This document shows positions 46,940 through 59,890 of a stretch of DNA of 64,000 bases, piece after piece (position 1 is the stretch's first letter; each line of letters starts with the position of its first letter). This DNA comes from Cavia porcellus (lineage: Eukaryota > Chordata > Mammalia > Rodentia > Caviidae). The stretch lies in NCBI RefSeq assembly GCF_034190915.1, contig NW_026947485.1, positions 34,051,519 through 34,115,518 of the forward strand. The letters are read 5' to 3'. The notes under the pieces are model-generated. The model saw nothing but the letters and a program-made list of their open reading frames with translations, made no database searches and was not told where the DNA came from. The position numbers were made by a program, and so were the translations under genes.

Positions 46940-47300
46940 ATCCTTCCAGGTCTAAAAGATTCTATTTAGACTTCTACACATCTCTTTAGCTTCTATTTGG
47001 TTCTCACCAGATGCTTTGTCTAGAAATACCCCCCAAACCTTAAGAATGAAAGGAAGGAAGGAAGGAGTAAAAAGAGAGAGAGAAAGAGGCCCAGGGAGGA
47101 GTGTCCTGGGAGGTGGTCAGAAAAGGCTTCCTAGAGGCAATGATGCCTTGACAGAGAGATGTTTACAGAGAGAAACAGAAGTTTACCAGAAAGATGGGAA
47201 GGGAAGGAACCATGGCAAGAGGCAAAGCAGAGCATACAGTCATGACACACGCTGGTAAAAATACATGATTCCATGTTGCTAAGGTGAAGCGGGAAGGGGG
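46940..47300 (-). mobile_element. probable L2 fragment, minus strand
   Basis: ggtggtcagaaaaggcttcc, gatgccttgacagagagatg, ggcaagaggcaaagcagagc resemble reversed L2. Diverged. Confidence 0.45.
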
Positions 47301-47639
47301 TGGCAGACAAGGCAGACAGGCACAAAACCAGTGAGAAGGAGCTTAAGCTTCTGGGGCTACATCTCACTGGCAAGCTGGAAATGTAGATATTATCTGTTAC
47401 TCCAATGAGCTAAATTAAGTCTGGGGGTGAAGTTACAAATTACACAGAAAAATATATAGGGCCACTAAAAAGAATATTTTAATTAAGGAGAGTTATAAAG
47501 ATAGAAAATTGTGCTGCAAAATATTGACCATCACCAATAACATGCAGAGGTGTTTGTTAGAGATATAAGAAAATTTGTTATCGATGTAATAAAACATAGA
47601 GATGTAATGAAGAAATCTTTAAAGCAATCCTGATTTGAA

Positions 47640-47740
47640 AAATGAGAAATCTCTTTTTTTTCTCTTTTTCTTTATTTTTTGTTTCTTTCTTTCTTTCTCT
47701 TTCTTTCTTTCTATTTCCTTGTTCCTTTCTTTCTTCCTTT
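47640..47740. repeat. (TTTC)n-rich polypyrimidine tract
   Basis: T/C-rich run with repeated tttctttc units. Confidence 0.9.
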
Positions 47741-47879
47741 CTTTTATGTTCCTTCAAATTTAATTCGTGGGAAAAACATATTTTCTTTTTGGGATAGAAC
47801 AACATATTTTGAGTTTTGAAAAGCCAGTTCTCTCTAAGTTAATTTAAAAACCTAACAAAAGCACAATAAAAATCAACCG

Positions 47880-48250
47880 TTTTAAAAATAGTGGCACTGA
47901 TAAGTTGATACTAAAGTTTATATGAAAAAAGAATCCTGCAAACTCCAGAACAGAAAAGCTCTGAGTAAGATTAGCCCTAACAGAGAGTAAAACACATGCC
48001 CAGGACTCAGTAATTCAAATTGAACATCACAGTATTAGGGGAAGTGACACAATGTCTGAAACTTCTGCCAACTTGCATGAAAAAATAAGATAGATTGATG
48101 GGTGAATAGAAGACTGATAGGCGGATCAATATGTGCTAAAGCAAATACAGTGAAATGTTTACTGCAGAATCCAGGTGGGTATACAAGCATTCACTGAAAA
48201 ATTCTTTCATTTTACCTGTACATTTGTTATAATAAAATGTAAAAAAAAAA
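47880..48250 (+). mobile_element. ancient L1M fragment with 3' end
   Basis: gttgatactaaagtttatat, gtttactgcagaatccaggt, tcattttacctgtacatttg and ataataaaatgt followed by A9 are an old L1M 3' end. Confidence 0.55.
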
Positions 48251-49029
48251 TCTGATGCAGAATAGAACAATGTGGCAATGGGACATGAACAGATGACAGA
48301 TAACTATTCCAACTCAAGCAGAGAGGAAATTCATCCGTCCTCCAGACTTTATGTTCTATCCTGCTTCTCAATGAATAAGCTAATTTCACACACACACACT
48401 TAGTCAGGGCATCTTCTTTGTTGTGCTTATTGATTCAAATGCATATATCTTCTGGAAACATCCTCACAGATACACTCAGAAACAATGTTTTATTAGCTAT
48501 CTGAACATCTCTTAGCCAAGTCAAATTGGGCATGAAATTAATCATCACATTCACCCTCTCTGAATCTCTGTTGTATTAGCTCTGAAACGGGGAGAAGTAG
48601 TGTAAAATGTTAGACCTTACCACACCTGGGTTCTATAAATTATTTAATCTCTTAATTGAGTCCTCCCAAAAGATGCTGAAGGTGAATCATCAGGATAAGA
48701 TGATATAGAAAGCTAATTATGTTGGACTATGTCTGCCAAAAGAAGGTCTAAGAAACAAGGTGGTAAGGAGCCCTAACAAGGGCAAGAATGCATCCATAGG
48801 CCCTGTGTTCTCCCTGAAACTTTGGGGCAGGTGTGTCAGGACCACAGGGCAGACAAGAGCTGGGGGCCATCCCAGCTTGACAACTCTTGCCGTTAAGAAC
48901 ATCAACTTCTACTCTACAGTCATCACTCATATTTCTAACAACATTTCAGTCCCCCATGGAGGACAGAATTCAATGACCATTAAAATTCTATAACAGATCA
49001 ACTCAATTAATAAAAAGAAATTTCTAAAA
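48251..49029. other. mostly unassigned sequence
   Basis: Weak MIR-like text at 48540-48690 (caccctctctgaatctctgt). No exon recognised. Confidence 0.35.
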
Positions 49030-51075
49030 ATCCAAAATGTGGACTTCTGGGAAGAAAGTTGGAGTGGTAATCTATAAAAAAACAGCCTCTCCGAGATTTG
49101 GTGTCCAGACTATGAAATATAGCAAATTAAGGAAGAGAAGGAGGGAAGTGGGTCCTTGGGAACCAGCAAGGATCTGAAGCAAGAATTGAAGCTCATGGGG
49201 AAAGGGAAGAGAGACTTCAGTGAAGAAGAAGGTGGCGAGCAGTGCTTTCTCCCTGAGACCTGACTGAACTGTGTGGGAAGGGCAGCCTGAACCTGCAGTA
49301 CTGGTGACTCCAGAGGCCTAGGAGAAACACATCAGTGGAAAGGAGCAGTATAGGCAGCGGACAGCAGTGGCTGCTGAGTTATTCAGTGCCAGATGTCACT
49401 CAGGAAAGGGTGACTAGCTGGTAGCCACCTTGGAGAGGGGTCAACTGAGCTTGGAACTCAGAGCAACTGCTGGCTCCACCTACTAAAGTGCCTGCTGGTG
49501 TCAGGTGAGATGAAACCAAATTCAAATCAGCAAGAGACACATGCCGTGTTGCAGGCTAAACAAAGCACGTTCCGGCCTCATAGTCAGAAACCAATCTGAA
49601 TTTAAGTGGAGCTAAAGATGCAGGCTTGCTGGGATTATCCACTACCCCACTGTAAATCTATAGCTGGTTTGTTGAGATTAATCGACAACAGACCCGAGCT
49701 CTTCCTGCTCAAATTATTCACCAGTAACAGCAGAGACACACCATGAAGTGGACATTTTTTTTCTTATTTCCTTCCTTATTTTTCTTGTCTTGTTTTTGTT
49801 TTCTTTTTTCTTGTTTGTTCTTGTTTTTATATGAGTGAGAACATGTTTTTAGTTTTTTGTTGTTGCTCTTTTGTTTCATTGTTTATATTTCTTCCTTCTC
49901 TCTTTCCTTCCTGTCTGTTTCCCAAAGTTTGTGTAATCTTCCTTTATCTTCTAGCTGTGCTTCTTATCTTTCCTCTTCATGTATTTTTCTATTTTCACCA
50001 CACCCTCCTCCCCCACTGGCCCCTTTTAAATCTTTCCCCTGGATGTAAAAATTGCCATATTGAAGACATATGTACTGTATACAATTTTCTGGTTTGTTTT
50101 CAGCTTTTATTATATAACCACAAATGTAATTCATACAGTTAAAGGTAGCAAATCAAAAATCACTACAGTTTGTCAATTTTCTAAGCTGTGTTACGGTATT
50201 GTTACTGTTGATTTTACTACTTTAGCCAAGGTGACATGATTTTTCTAATCAGTTCTTCTTCCTGGGTTTCTAATCAGTCACTTCCAAGATTAAGTTTGCC
50301 TAAGGGTTATAATAATAGTACAGGCCAGTGCCAAAGAACCAAGGGCTAGGGCAAATAAAAAGCAGCTTCTCATATCCAATAAACTGAAGTGGTAAGATTT
50401 TACAACAGCCTCAAAATCCAGAATTCAGCTACACTAGAAGCCATTTTTCATAAGTAGTTGTTTCTTAAGGGTTCTAAATAATAACAATAGAGCCAAATGC
50501 CATAAGCAATTCATAACCATCAACCCAGGAATTAAACTAAAATAACAAATAGAAAATGAGAAGACACTTAAATGAGATATAAACTCAGGCTTCCAGTTCA
50601 TCAAAGACAAACCCAGGGGATAATTATATGGAACAATTCTAAAGCCACCCACCTGGACTCTCTGCAGTAATAATAGCAGAAGTAACAAAGCAGATGAATT
50701 AGAGTTTAGAAAATATCAAATCAGAAATAATTTCTCAGATAACAGACATAATGACCACAATGAAAGACATGCTTGGTGACTCTAGAGCAGATACAGATTT
50801 TTTAAAAATAGAATAGTTTAGCAAAATGATGCAAACCATGAATGCCCAGGAAAGAAATGGAATGTCTGAAACAGATTCAGATACCCAGGAGATTAAAAAT
50901 TCTATTGAAAGTGAATGCAGCAGAATGACGCAGTATAAAGACAGAAAATCAGATATAGAAGACAGGATTGCAGTTCACAATTATGAAAAAAAAGATTTCT
51001 TAAACTATGGAGGAACCATGAAAAATCAAACCAACAGCTGTGAAGCAAAGAATAATAATATAAGATTGAATGGAG

Positions 51076-51167
51076 GGCCAGGGATTTAGCTCAGTGGCAT
51101 AAGCGCCTGCCTGGCAAACACAAGATTGTGAGTTTGATCCCTGATACCAAGAAAATAAAAAATAAAA
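51076..51167 (+). mobile_element. young-family tRNA-like SINE, diverged copy
   Basis: gggccagggatttagctcag, ggcataagcgcctgcctggc, then a changed anticodon arm and gtgagtttgatccctgatac. Exact 14-bp target-site duplication aagattgaatggag at 51062-51075 and 51168-51181. Confidence 0.88.
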
Positions 51168-51724
51168 AAGATTGAATGGAGTCAAATAAAAAGCATCAGA
51201 TAGTGGAAATGACATGAAAAAAATACCTGTTCACAGAAGCAATGGCAGAAAACTTCCAAAGCATGGAAAAAGAATTTGATATACTGATTAAGTGAAGCAT
51301 ATAGAACTCTAATTTGCCATGATCAAAATAAATGTACACCAAGGCATATAATACTCAAGACTCCAGAAATTCAACATAAGAATAGAATATTAAAAGTTGT
51401 TAGAGTAAAGAAACAAATCACTTATAAGGGAAAACCCATCAGAATCACAGACTTCTCAACACAAACCCTTATGTCAAGGACAGCTTAGAGCGAATTTTTC
51501 CAACTCTAAAGGAAAACAGCCCCAACCAGATTGACGTACCCTGCAATATTATTTTTCAAAATTGATAGAGAAATAAGATAGTTCTATGACAAACGCACCT
51601 GAGGAAATTCATGAACATAAATCAGCAATCAAAAATGTTATAAATGATATTGTAGAAAGAGACAACAAATGCTACAACTCCATGAAACCCAACAGAATAA
51701 ATCAGGCAAGGTAAGCAATTAAAC

Positions 51725-51735
51725 GGGGGGGGGGG
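51725..51735. repeat. G homopolymer run
   Basis: About eleven consecutive G between ORF1 and ORF2 of the old L1. Confidence 0.9.
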
Positions 51736-54235
51736 ACATAATATGACAAGGATAAGCCAGTAGGTATCAGTTTTGTCAGTGTAAATGGTCTCAATTCACC
51801 AATCAAAAGAAACAGAGCAGCCCAGTGTACCAAGAAGCAACATAAGCCGCATGTGAGAAACACATTTAACTCAAAAAGAAATTCATAGACTGAAAGCCAT
51901 AGGATGGAAAAAATATTCCGTGTGACAGAACCCTGGATAAAAGCAAGGGTAACTGTTCCATTCACAAAGTGGATTTCAAGCCAAGCAGAACAAAGATGGT
52001 CATTACATCTTTGTAAAGGAAGCAATCCAAGAGGAAGAAGTAACAGTCATAAATATATATGCACCAAATACCAGCACACCCAACTATATAAAGAAAATAT
52101 TTAAAAAATATTAATGGACATGAAAAATCAAATAAGCACTAATGCAATTGTCATGGTGGGCTTTAATACCTCCTTTGTCAAAAATAGACAGATAAAATAG
52201 ATTTTAAAAGTCAACAAATAATCTCATAAATGAACCAAACTTTTAAACAAATGGACTTAGTATATGTCTACAGTGTGTTCCACCTTACAACATCAGAATA
52301 CACAAGCTTCTCAGTTGCACACGGGATATTCTCCAAGATAGGCCATATATGACCTCATAGAACATGCTTAAGTAAATGTAAAGGAATTGAAATTATCCTA
52401 TGTATATAATTAGGTCATTGTGCAATAAAATTGAAAATGTATGTCAAAAGAAAACACAAGAACTTCACAAATACCTGCAAATTAAATAACACCTTTGTGA
52501 ACGACCAATGAGTGCCAGAAGAAATTAAAGAAGAAATTAGACAGTTTCTACAATTAAACAAGATTGCTGCTACAACATACCAGAACTTGTGGGACACAAT
52601 GAAAGCAATTGTATGAAGGAAATTTGTGCAGTGAATTCCCGTATCAGAAAAACTGAGCAAGCTCAAGTAAACCTAGCGTAGTACCTAGAAGAGAAGAGCA
52701 AGTCAAGCTCAAAGCTAGTGTATGGGAGGAAATTATAAATATCACAGCACAAGTCAATGCAGTGGAGACTAAGAAAACAATACAAAGAATCAATAAATTG
52801 AAGAGTTGGTTGTCTAAAAGATTAAATAAAAGAGAGAAATTCTTAGCCAACCTTAACCAAAAAGAGAAAGAAAAGACCTCTACATGCAATTAGGAATGAA
52901 ATGGGTAAAATCACAGTAGATTCTGCAGAAATCCTGAAGGTGACCAGCATCTACTTTAAGAACCTGTACTGTAGCACGGTATGGAAAACACAGAAGAAAT
53001 GGACAGATTCAGATTCCTAGATACACATAAATTACAAAAGCTGAGTCAAGAAGATATAAAAATTCTAAATAAACCAGTATCAGTCAATAAAATTAAAGAT
53101 GTAATTAAATACCTATTAGCAAAGAAAAGATGACAGAGTCAATGCTGAATTCTTTAAGAAATTTAGAGAATACTTCATGCTGCTACTTCTCAAACTCTTT
53201 AAGGAAACTCAAAGTGAAGTAGTACTCCCAAATTTTAATTCCTGGAAACAAGCATTACCCTGATACCAAAAGAGCAAAGAATCCAACCAAAAACAGAACT
53301 ATGGCACAATCTTCCTAATGAACATAGATGAAAAAATCCTCAGTAAGAGACTGGCAAACAGAATCCAGCAAATCTTCAAGATTATACAGCAGGAGTAAGC
53401 AGGATATATCCCAGGGATGCAGGATAGTCTAACATACACAAATCAATAAATGTCATGCAGTATATTGACAGAGTCAAGGACAAAAACTATATTACCATCT
53501 CAATAGATAAAAAAGCATTCATAGCATAAGCTCTACAGAAAATTGGTATATATGGTCTTTATGTCAATCTGGTAAAGCCATCTATGACAAACTAATACCC
53601 AACATCAAACTAGATGGACAAAAACTGAAAGCTTTCATCTGAAATTCAGTAAAAAGACAAGGATCACATCTCCTATTCAATATAGTTCTGGAAACACTAG
53701 CAGAGTAATTAGTCAACAGAAAGAATAAGGATAGGAAACGAAAACATTAAATTATCATTATTTGCAGATGACATGATACGGCTGCATAGAAGACCCCCAA
53801 AACTCCACCAAAAGACATCTACATTTAATAATCAAATTCAGTAGCATAGCTGGACACAAAGTCACCACACAAATAACGAACCCACTGAGAAATTATCCTT
53901 CGCAATGGCATCCAAAAAAACAATGAAAAACCTAAGAATAAGTCTAACAAAGAAAAAGATCTTTACATGTCAAAGTCACAGTGCAATTCCAATCCAGCTA
54001 TCATATCTCCCAGAATCAGAGAAAACAATTCTAAAATTCTTTTGGAACCAGAAGAGATTTGAATAGAAAAGCAATTCTGGACAATAAAGGCAAAAGAGAG
54101 GGCATTTCAATCCCTGACCTGAAATTCATGTTACTGTGATTAAAAACAGCATGATACTGCCAAAAAAAAAAAACACCAGACCTGTGGTTCAGTGGAACAC
54201 AGGAGACACAGAAACAACTACAGTCACCCTCTTCC

Positions 54236-54975
54236 CTTTTCCCCATTTTCTTTTTCTTTTTAATTTCCAGGATAGCAAGGTTAAGGCAACATGAAATTAA
54301 CTGTAATAATTCAAAAGATGTCCATGTTATCATCGCCAGCACAAGAATCTTCACTATTGTATCAAATCCTTCCTATGCATCAGAGCATACAGAGTAGCTA
54401 AGAACTAAATTCTGGCTTTGAGGTCTGTGTTCTGCTCTTCCAGTTGAGGAGGTGAGCCTGAAACCGGGCCACATTTTTGTTTTGCAGTGTTTCCTTTTTC
54501 TCTCAGCTAAAAGGCGTTCCAATGGTAGTCCCTCATTCATAAGACTGTCACAAGGTCTAAAGATTTATAAAGCATTTTGTAAGTGCTTGCACTTGACAAG
54601 TTCCAAATAAACAAGACTGTTACTTATGGCATGCACTAGTGATTAATTACTTTTTCAGCAACTCTTATTTTTCCAGTCAGTCTCACTAATGACTGTCCAT
54701 ACTCTTTGAGCCTACATGTTCCGTATGTTTGTGGGGTGCTAGCAGCTTCCTGGAGCTACTTGATTTTTCTTGACTAAGACAGGGAAACGGAAACATCCTC
54801 CATTGGAAACAGTGTGGGGTGGTACAAACTGAGTGGAAAGAAGAAAGAAGGAGCCAACACTGTGTAGGTTTCTTTTTCATTTTTCTTGTTCCTTTGCCCC
54901 TCTGTCATTGTATCCTGTACTTTGTTTATGGTCATCTAACAACACGCAAACTTACCCACAGAGAGGTAATGAGAG
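54236..54975. other. unassigned sequence beginning with a polypyrimidine tract
   Basis: 54236-54268 is strongly T/C-rich and ends in ttccag, resembling a splice acceptor, at the point where L1 homology stops. No exon can be supported downstream. Confidence 0.35.
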
Positions 54976-55250
54976 TATAGTCAACCCTCCATGTCCATGG
55001 GCTCCACACCTGACTTCAACCAGTAGAGAATATTTAGGAAACACGTACAGATCTTTTCCTTGTCATTAATCCCTAAACAATAGTATCATAACTACTAGGG
55101 TAGAATTTACATTGTATTGGGCAGTATAGATAATCTAGAAATTATGTGAAGTATGCAAATACTACACCTTTTTATATAAGGGATTTGAGCATTCACAGGT
55201 ATCCAAGGAGGCCCCTGGATAAAGTCTTGATAATACTGAGGAATGACTAT
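54976..55250 (+). mobile_element. Tigger-like (MER2-type) DNA transposon
   Basis: tatagtcaaccctccatgtc at the left and gaggaatgacta at the right form decayed terminal inverted repeats next to TA. Inside are tttacattgtattgggcagt, ataatctagaaattatgtga, gcaaatactacacctttttatataaggg. A short ancient non-autonomous mariner-class element. Confidence 0.75.
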
Positions 55251-56530
55251 GTCTCTGTGAGGAGAAGTTGAGAGTCTATTTAAAAGTGCGGTCACACTAC
55301 ATGCATTTCTATGTATCTTGCTTTTCTTACTTAAAATACCTCAACTAAGGGTAGCTTGTCTTTTGGAGATTTGTCATGGAGCATCACTTCATCTGCAGAA
55401 CAAAAAGAAACTTCTATTTTCTTTCCAAATACCAAATTAAAAAGAGAGTTAACTTCTTGTTCATTTTTTTTTCCTACAGCTGGTAAGCAAAATTTCTTTT
55501 AGCTCAGTCCTTTATAAGGGTATCAGCTTCATACTTGCTCTCATCTACAAGCTAACTGAGGGCCAAAGCCTTGTCTCTTGTCCTAGATAGCAAGTAAAAG
55601 CTGGTAACTGAGGCCAGCAACCCTCCCTCACTTCTTTTGTTCCCAGGAGGTTCCCTGAATTTCCAATAAGCTCAGCCCTGCATTTAAAAAGATGTTTGTT
55701 ACACTTTATCAATTAATGTAGGAATTTATAAGAAGACTTTTTGCAAAGTTATCTATTCCATTATAAAGAACTGATGAAAGTCAGAAGCCTATTAGGGCAG
55801 CTGTCGGTTAGATGCACGTCCATCCCTCAAGCATTAGATCAATAAGCCATGTAGCTCAGTATGCTTTTTACAAAGTGCCTTTCATGTCCATTACAATCTT
55901 TGGTGACCTCTACAGTCTCATAAAGTAAACATGACAAAGATGAAGATCTCCATGGTATAGAAAATGAACAGATGCCCAGAACACCATCAGGATACTTTTA
56001 TAAATCCCACTACCATATTTCTTAAGTTCCTATGATGAGCCAAGTCAAGTGTCAGGCACTGATATCTAAAAAACAAAATAAATTTCCTCCTAGGGGGTTA
56101 ACCCAATGTACCTAGACACAGTCCACAGAGTGAAGAATAAAGAGGAAACACTGTTTTTTCCCAGATGCCACTGATGACCTCTATATCTTGTACATGAAAG
56201 AGAGGAAAATGTTATTGAAAACTGGCTGCAGATATCCTCTTGCTCAGCAAAATATACTGATGTTTACAATAAAACCCCTCGACAATGCCAAAAATGGAAT
56301 CCAGAAAATCCAATGGCATAAAATGCTGAATTTGCATTACTGCAAGGTTAATGAAAAGCAGTATTTTTCAGAAAGCTTTCCATTTACTGTAGAATGTGTA
56401 TGTTTGTGGGACTGTCCCTTCTCCTTGGAGCCAATGTTTTTTTCTTGGCCTTGACAAAAAGGCAGGGACATACACTCTCTAATCAAAAGGCTGCCTGGGG
56501 TGGATCTAGCCTGATGGGAAGACGAAGAAA
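55251..56530. other. mostly unassigned sequence
   Basis: No exon recognised. Weak MIR-like text near 55900-55980. Confidence 0.35.
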
Positions 56531-56534
56531 ACTT

Positions 56535-56760
56535 ATCAATGCCAATACAACAATCTTAAATGAAATATTAACCAACAAAATGTAACAGCATATTAAAATA
56601 ATAATGGCATGTACAAGCGAAGTTTTATTCTAGGAAGGCAGAGATTGTTCGATGTTAATAAACCTATTGATTATTCATATTTATTGATCTGAGAAGAAAA
56701 GCTACACTGATTCCTCAGTAGAAGAAATGACATTCAACAAACTCCAACCACTAGCTTTGA
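56535..56760 (+). mobile_element. ancient L1 ORF2 (RT region) fragment
   Basis: taaatgaaatattaaccaac, acagcatattaaaataataa, agttttattctaggaaggca and gacattcaacaaactccaac match the RT region of old L1M elements. Confidence 0.65.
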
Positions 56761-56787
56761 TTGGTCTTTTCTTCAATTCAAACAAAA

Positions 56788-56883
56788 TAGGGCTAGAAAT
56801 ATAGTTCAGTGATGAACATTTGCCTAGCATGTGTGAAGCCCTGGGTTCAGTCTCCAGCACTGCAAAAAAAAAAAAAAAAAAAA
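56788..56883 (+). mobile_element. ID-like tRNA SINE
   Basis: gggctagaaatatagttcag, tttgcctagcatgtgtgaag, ccctgggttcagtctccagc and an A tail: the classic ID form, distinct from the GGTACCG family. Confidence 0.85.
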
Positions 56884-57099
56884 CGAAGTGCTGTAACAGA
56901 AATAACTTAAACACAAAGGAAAATATCTCAAAAATTGGATTTTAGTGAAAGCAAAAATACTAGTGATAAAATATATGTTAAAAATTCAATTAAATTGTTT
57001 TGTTGAGTGTAAGAATGGAAAAGCATTATTTTAATGTAGTTTATTTTTGAGATTTTTAACTAGGCAGAACAAAAAGCAATAAATATCAAAAGTACATGT

Positions 57100-57250
57100 G
57101 CAGTTTTGTTTCTAATCCATCAAATTTCATATATTCAAGCACAGCATTTAAACATATATACTTTTGAGGAATCTTCTCTAAGGAGAAAATATGACTGTGC
57201 TGTATGTGGGAGAAGCTTTAAAGAGCATCACAGGTGCAGGCAAGGATTGG
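57100..57250 (+). other. open frame with a partial zinc-finger-like motif
   Basis: Within the frame from 57106, residues RKYDCAVCGRSFKEH resemble the first half of a C2H2 finger (C-x2-C, F five residues further) but no His pair follows at the right distance. It could be a decayed zinc-finger piece or chance. Confidence 0.2.
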
Positions 57251-58815
57251 GGGGTCCCCTGTTACCCACTCCCGTCCCTTTCCTATCCTACGGAGCCAGA
57301 ATCCCAGGACTGAGGGTCACAAAGCAGACAGGCTGGAGAAGGGCTGGGGGACAAAGCACCGCCTTCTCTCCTCCCCACAGGGTCCACAATTACTACTGCT
57401 GTGGAAAAAGTAATAGAATGGAAAAAGCAAGAACTCCTACCGACTGACCTATAGCTAGACACCTGCAAGGCCAGGTGGTGGGTAAAAGATTCCTGTTTCT
57501 TTGAGGGAGTCAGAGCTGGTTCCTAGAGATCGGAGCAGTGCCCAGGACCCTGAGTGGCAGGCACCAAAGATTGACAGCAGCTGTGCCCTGGCACTGGCCA
57601 GCAGGTGTCCCAAGTGCACCTAACCTCCTGCCGAGGAGTTGGCCAGAGGTGTAGTGATCTCCACACAGCTCAGTCTTGATAAGTTAATAGTAACCTGGTG
57701 AAAAATATGACTTTCTCTGGTATAACACAGTGGGTCGTCCCAGAATCCCCTCCTTGCTGACTCCCCAGGAGGTACAGGCCCACAGTATGCTTAGGGATGA
57801 CATAGATATTTATATTTAGAAGCGGACCATGAACCTCTAGACACTCGCTGTTCTGGATGTGTGGCCCAGAAGGGAGAAAAATGTCTCATTCGTCCAGGAA
57901 ACTCAAAATGCAGTCCTGGAAGGATTTCAACAAGAGCCTACTCTCCACTGAGAAAGAGGCCACATCAAGCATTAGAAGGTGCCGGACCTTCTGACAGCCG
58001 CTTTCTCGTGGGGGTTTGATACGGCCATTTATTTATAGGTTTTTAACCTGTTACTCAACAATGCACCCAATTTCATCATCCCTTGCTGCCCTCATCAGTC
58101 CACCTTCTCTTTACAATGTGAGGGGAGGCCAGATGTGGGCACACAATAGTGTAGCAAATGCTGCCAGGAATTGGGGCAGTCAAGGAGTATGGGAGGCTAT
58201 AGTTTGAGCTGGGGGTTGCACACATTTTTTTAAAAAACAAAGTGTTGGGGAGGGGGTTAAGCCATAATATTATACATGAAAAATACACCTTTCTACAGCA
58301 GAACAGCTCTAGTGGAGGAGGAGGAAAAGAAACCAAGGAGGAAGAGAGGTGGAGGGGTGACCTTTGGGCAGAGTGGAGCAACTGCTGGCCACTGTGAGTC
58401 TCAGAGGCCCAGAGAACCATTGCAGAGGAGAGCTGAACACAGACACCCACCCCAAGGCAAACCCTTCCCAGCCAGCATACCAGCCAGGCTCAGCAGAAGG
58501 CAAATGAAGATGTGACTGCTTTGCCCAGCTTTCAAGAGCCAGGCTACATTCTTGGAAGGGCCAGAGCTCAGCCTTTAATGAGCTGCAGGCATCATCAGGA
58601 GCAAAGCCTGACACTCATCTGGGCCTTTCATTGTTCCAATCTGTCACAAAGTATTTACTGGGTGCCAAGCTCCCAACTAGCATCACCAGTTCTGTGGCAC
58701 CAGCATCAACGGAGAAGGAACAGAGACACCAGCAAAGCTGGGGAGCAGGCACAGTGCAAAGTTAGAATTCGAGCTCTAACTGAGACCTTTTAGGATGTGA
58801 TGACCTTTTCTTTTG
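57251..58815. other. unassigned, moderately GC-rich sequence
   Basis: No repeat or exon recognised. Open frames on both strands near 58100-58600 have no recognisable domains. Confidence 0.35.
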
Positions 58816-58819
58816 TTAA

Positions 58820-58970
58820 GTAGTACACTAAACTCTTTAAGCCCTACAATGATTTTACGTATGAAATTTCCCATTTTATAAATGAAAAATCTGACTCCCC
58901 AAATGTTGAAGTAACTCATTCAAAATACCCAAATTCTAACCTCATCTGTCTTGCTCTAGAGCCTCCCCTG
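58820..58970 (-). mobile_element. MIR SINE, minus strand
   Basis: ctaaactctttaagccctac, aaatttcccattttataaat, gactccccaaatgttgaag, ctcatctgtcttgctctag. Confidence 0.7.
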
Positions 58971-59031
58971 GTAATCAGTAAACAAGGATTAGTTCCTACC
59001 GAAAATTTTAATTTTTAAAACTATAATCCCA

Positions 59032-59118
59032 AAGGCTAGAGATACAGCTCAGTGGCAGAGTACTTGCCTAGCATGCATGAGGCCCTGGGTTCAATTGACA
59101 GTACTGCAAAAAACAATA
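59032..59118 (+). mobile_element. ID-like tRNA SINE
   Basis: ggctagagatacagctcagt, gcagagtacttgcctagcat, ggccctgggttcaattgaca and A-rich tail. Flanks 59019-59031 and 59119-59131 match at 12 of 13, a target-site duplication. Confidence 0.88.
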
Positions 59119-59319
59119 AACTGTAATCCCAACTAGATGAAAATCATATCATACGAATAAAAATTGAAAGAAGCATATGCAAATACTAATATAACCACTG
59201 TATAAGGATATGAGACTTTTTCCTTTATCTTAATTTTGGAAGAGGGGTATAGAATATTGGATATTTGACCTGGGCCTTCACACTGAGTTTCACAGGATCT
59301 AAAGTGATAAATTACCCAG

Positions 59320-59402
59320 GTGGGTAATTTTGTGATTCTCCTGCTTTGGCCTACCAGAGTGCTGGGATTATGAACATAGTGCTGTTGTGCCCTGCTTCTC
59401 AC
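59320..59402 (-). mobile_element. B1/7SL-like fragment, minus strand
   Basis: tgtgattctcctgctttggc, ctaccagagtgctgggatta, agtgctgttgtgccctgc. Confidence 0.6.
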
Positions 59403-59639
59403 ATTTTTCTTGATATTGTGATTACTTTATGAGAAATATTAGAATAATCTGACTCAACATAGTAATTCAAATACTATATATTGCCCATCAGTCAGTTTAT
59501 TCATGCATTTTATTTAGATCACATTAAAATAATGAGATAATTATAAAATGTACATCTGGAAACTTCCACAGAACTACTGTCTTCTTCAGATACTATTTTT
59601 TTCCATGACAACTATAAACCAGATTTTTTCATCAACTTC

Positions 59640-59890
59640 AAGCTTTTATGTTTCAATGAGCTCTGCACAGTGCTTAAGACCTGGGTTCAAATTTCACCCA
59701 CCACTCACTAGAAGTGTGACCTCACATGATTTTTCAAGCCTCGTGTTCTCCCCTGTAAAAAGGAGATAATTAAAAGGAAAAGAATAGTACAGCACTCACT
59801 TCATAATGTAGTGCTGTCACATAAAGGACATGAAGAATGCTCAGAACAGTGCTGGTCAAACAGTAAGTATACAATGAACATTACAACCTA
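59640..59890 (+). mobile_element. MIR SINE, nearly complete
   Basis: acagtgcttaagacctgggt, tcactagaagtgtgacctca, cctgtaaaaaggagataatt, atgctcagaacagtgctggt, aaacagtaagtatacaatga. Confidence 0.85.

Larger units (their letters stand above)
49030..54235 (+). mobile_element. old L1 with 5' UTR, ORF1 and most of ORF2; 3' end missing
   Basis: Starts near tggacttctgggaagaaagt. The 5' UTR (50030-50555) aligns with 23450-23961. ORF1 starts near ATG 50556 and reaches about 51705. ORF2 runs from about 51745 to about 54235, with RT motif text near 53760 (FADD kept) and many stops. A SINE sits in ORF1 (51076-51167). Alignment stops near 54235, inside ORF2; the Cys-rich end and 3' UTR are absent, which target-primed insertion alone does not produce. 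Confidence 0.75.

Noticed and set aside
58076..58793. Overlapping frames on both strands of 79-124 codons
   Set aside because: Open on both strands in GC-richer DNA with no domain; nothing supports an exon.
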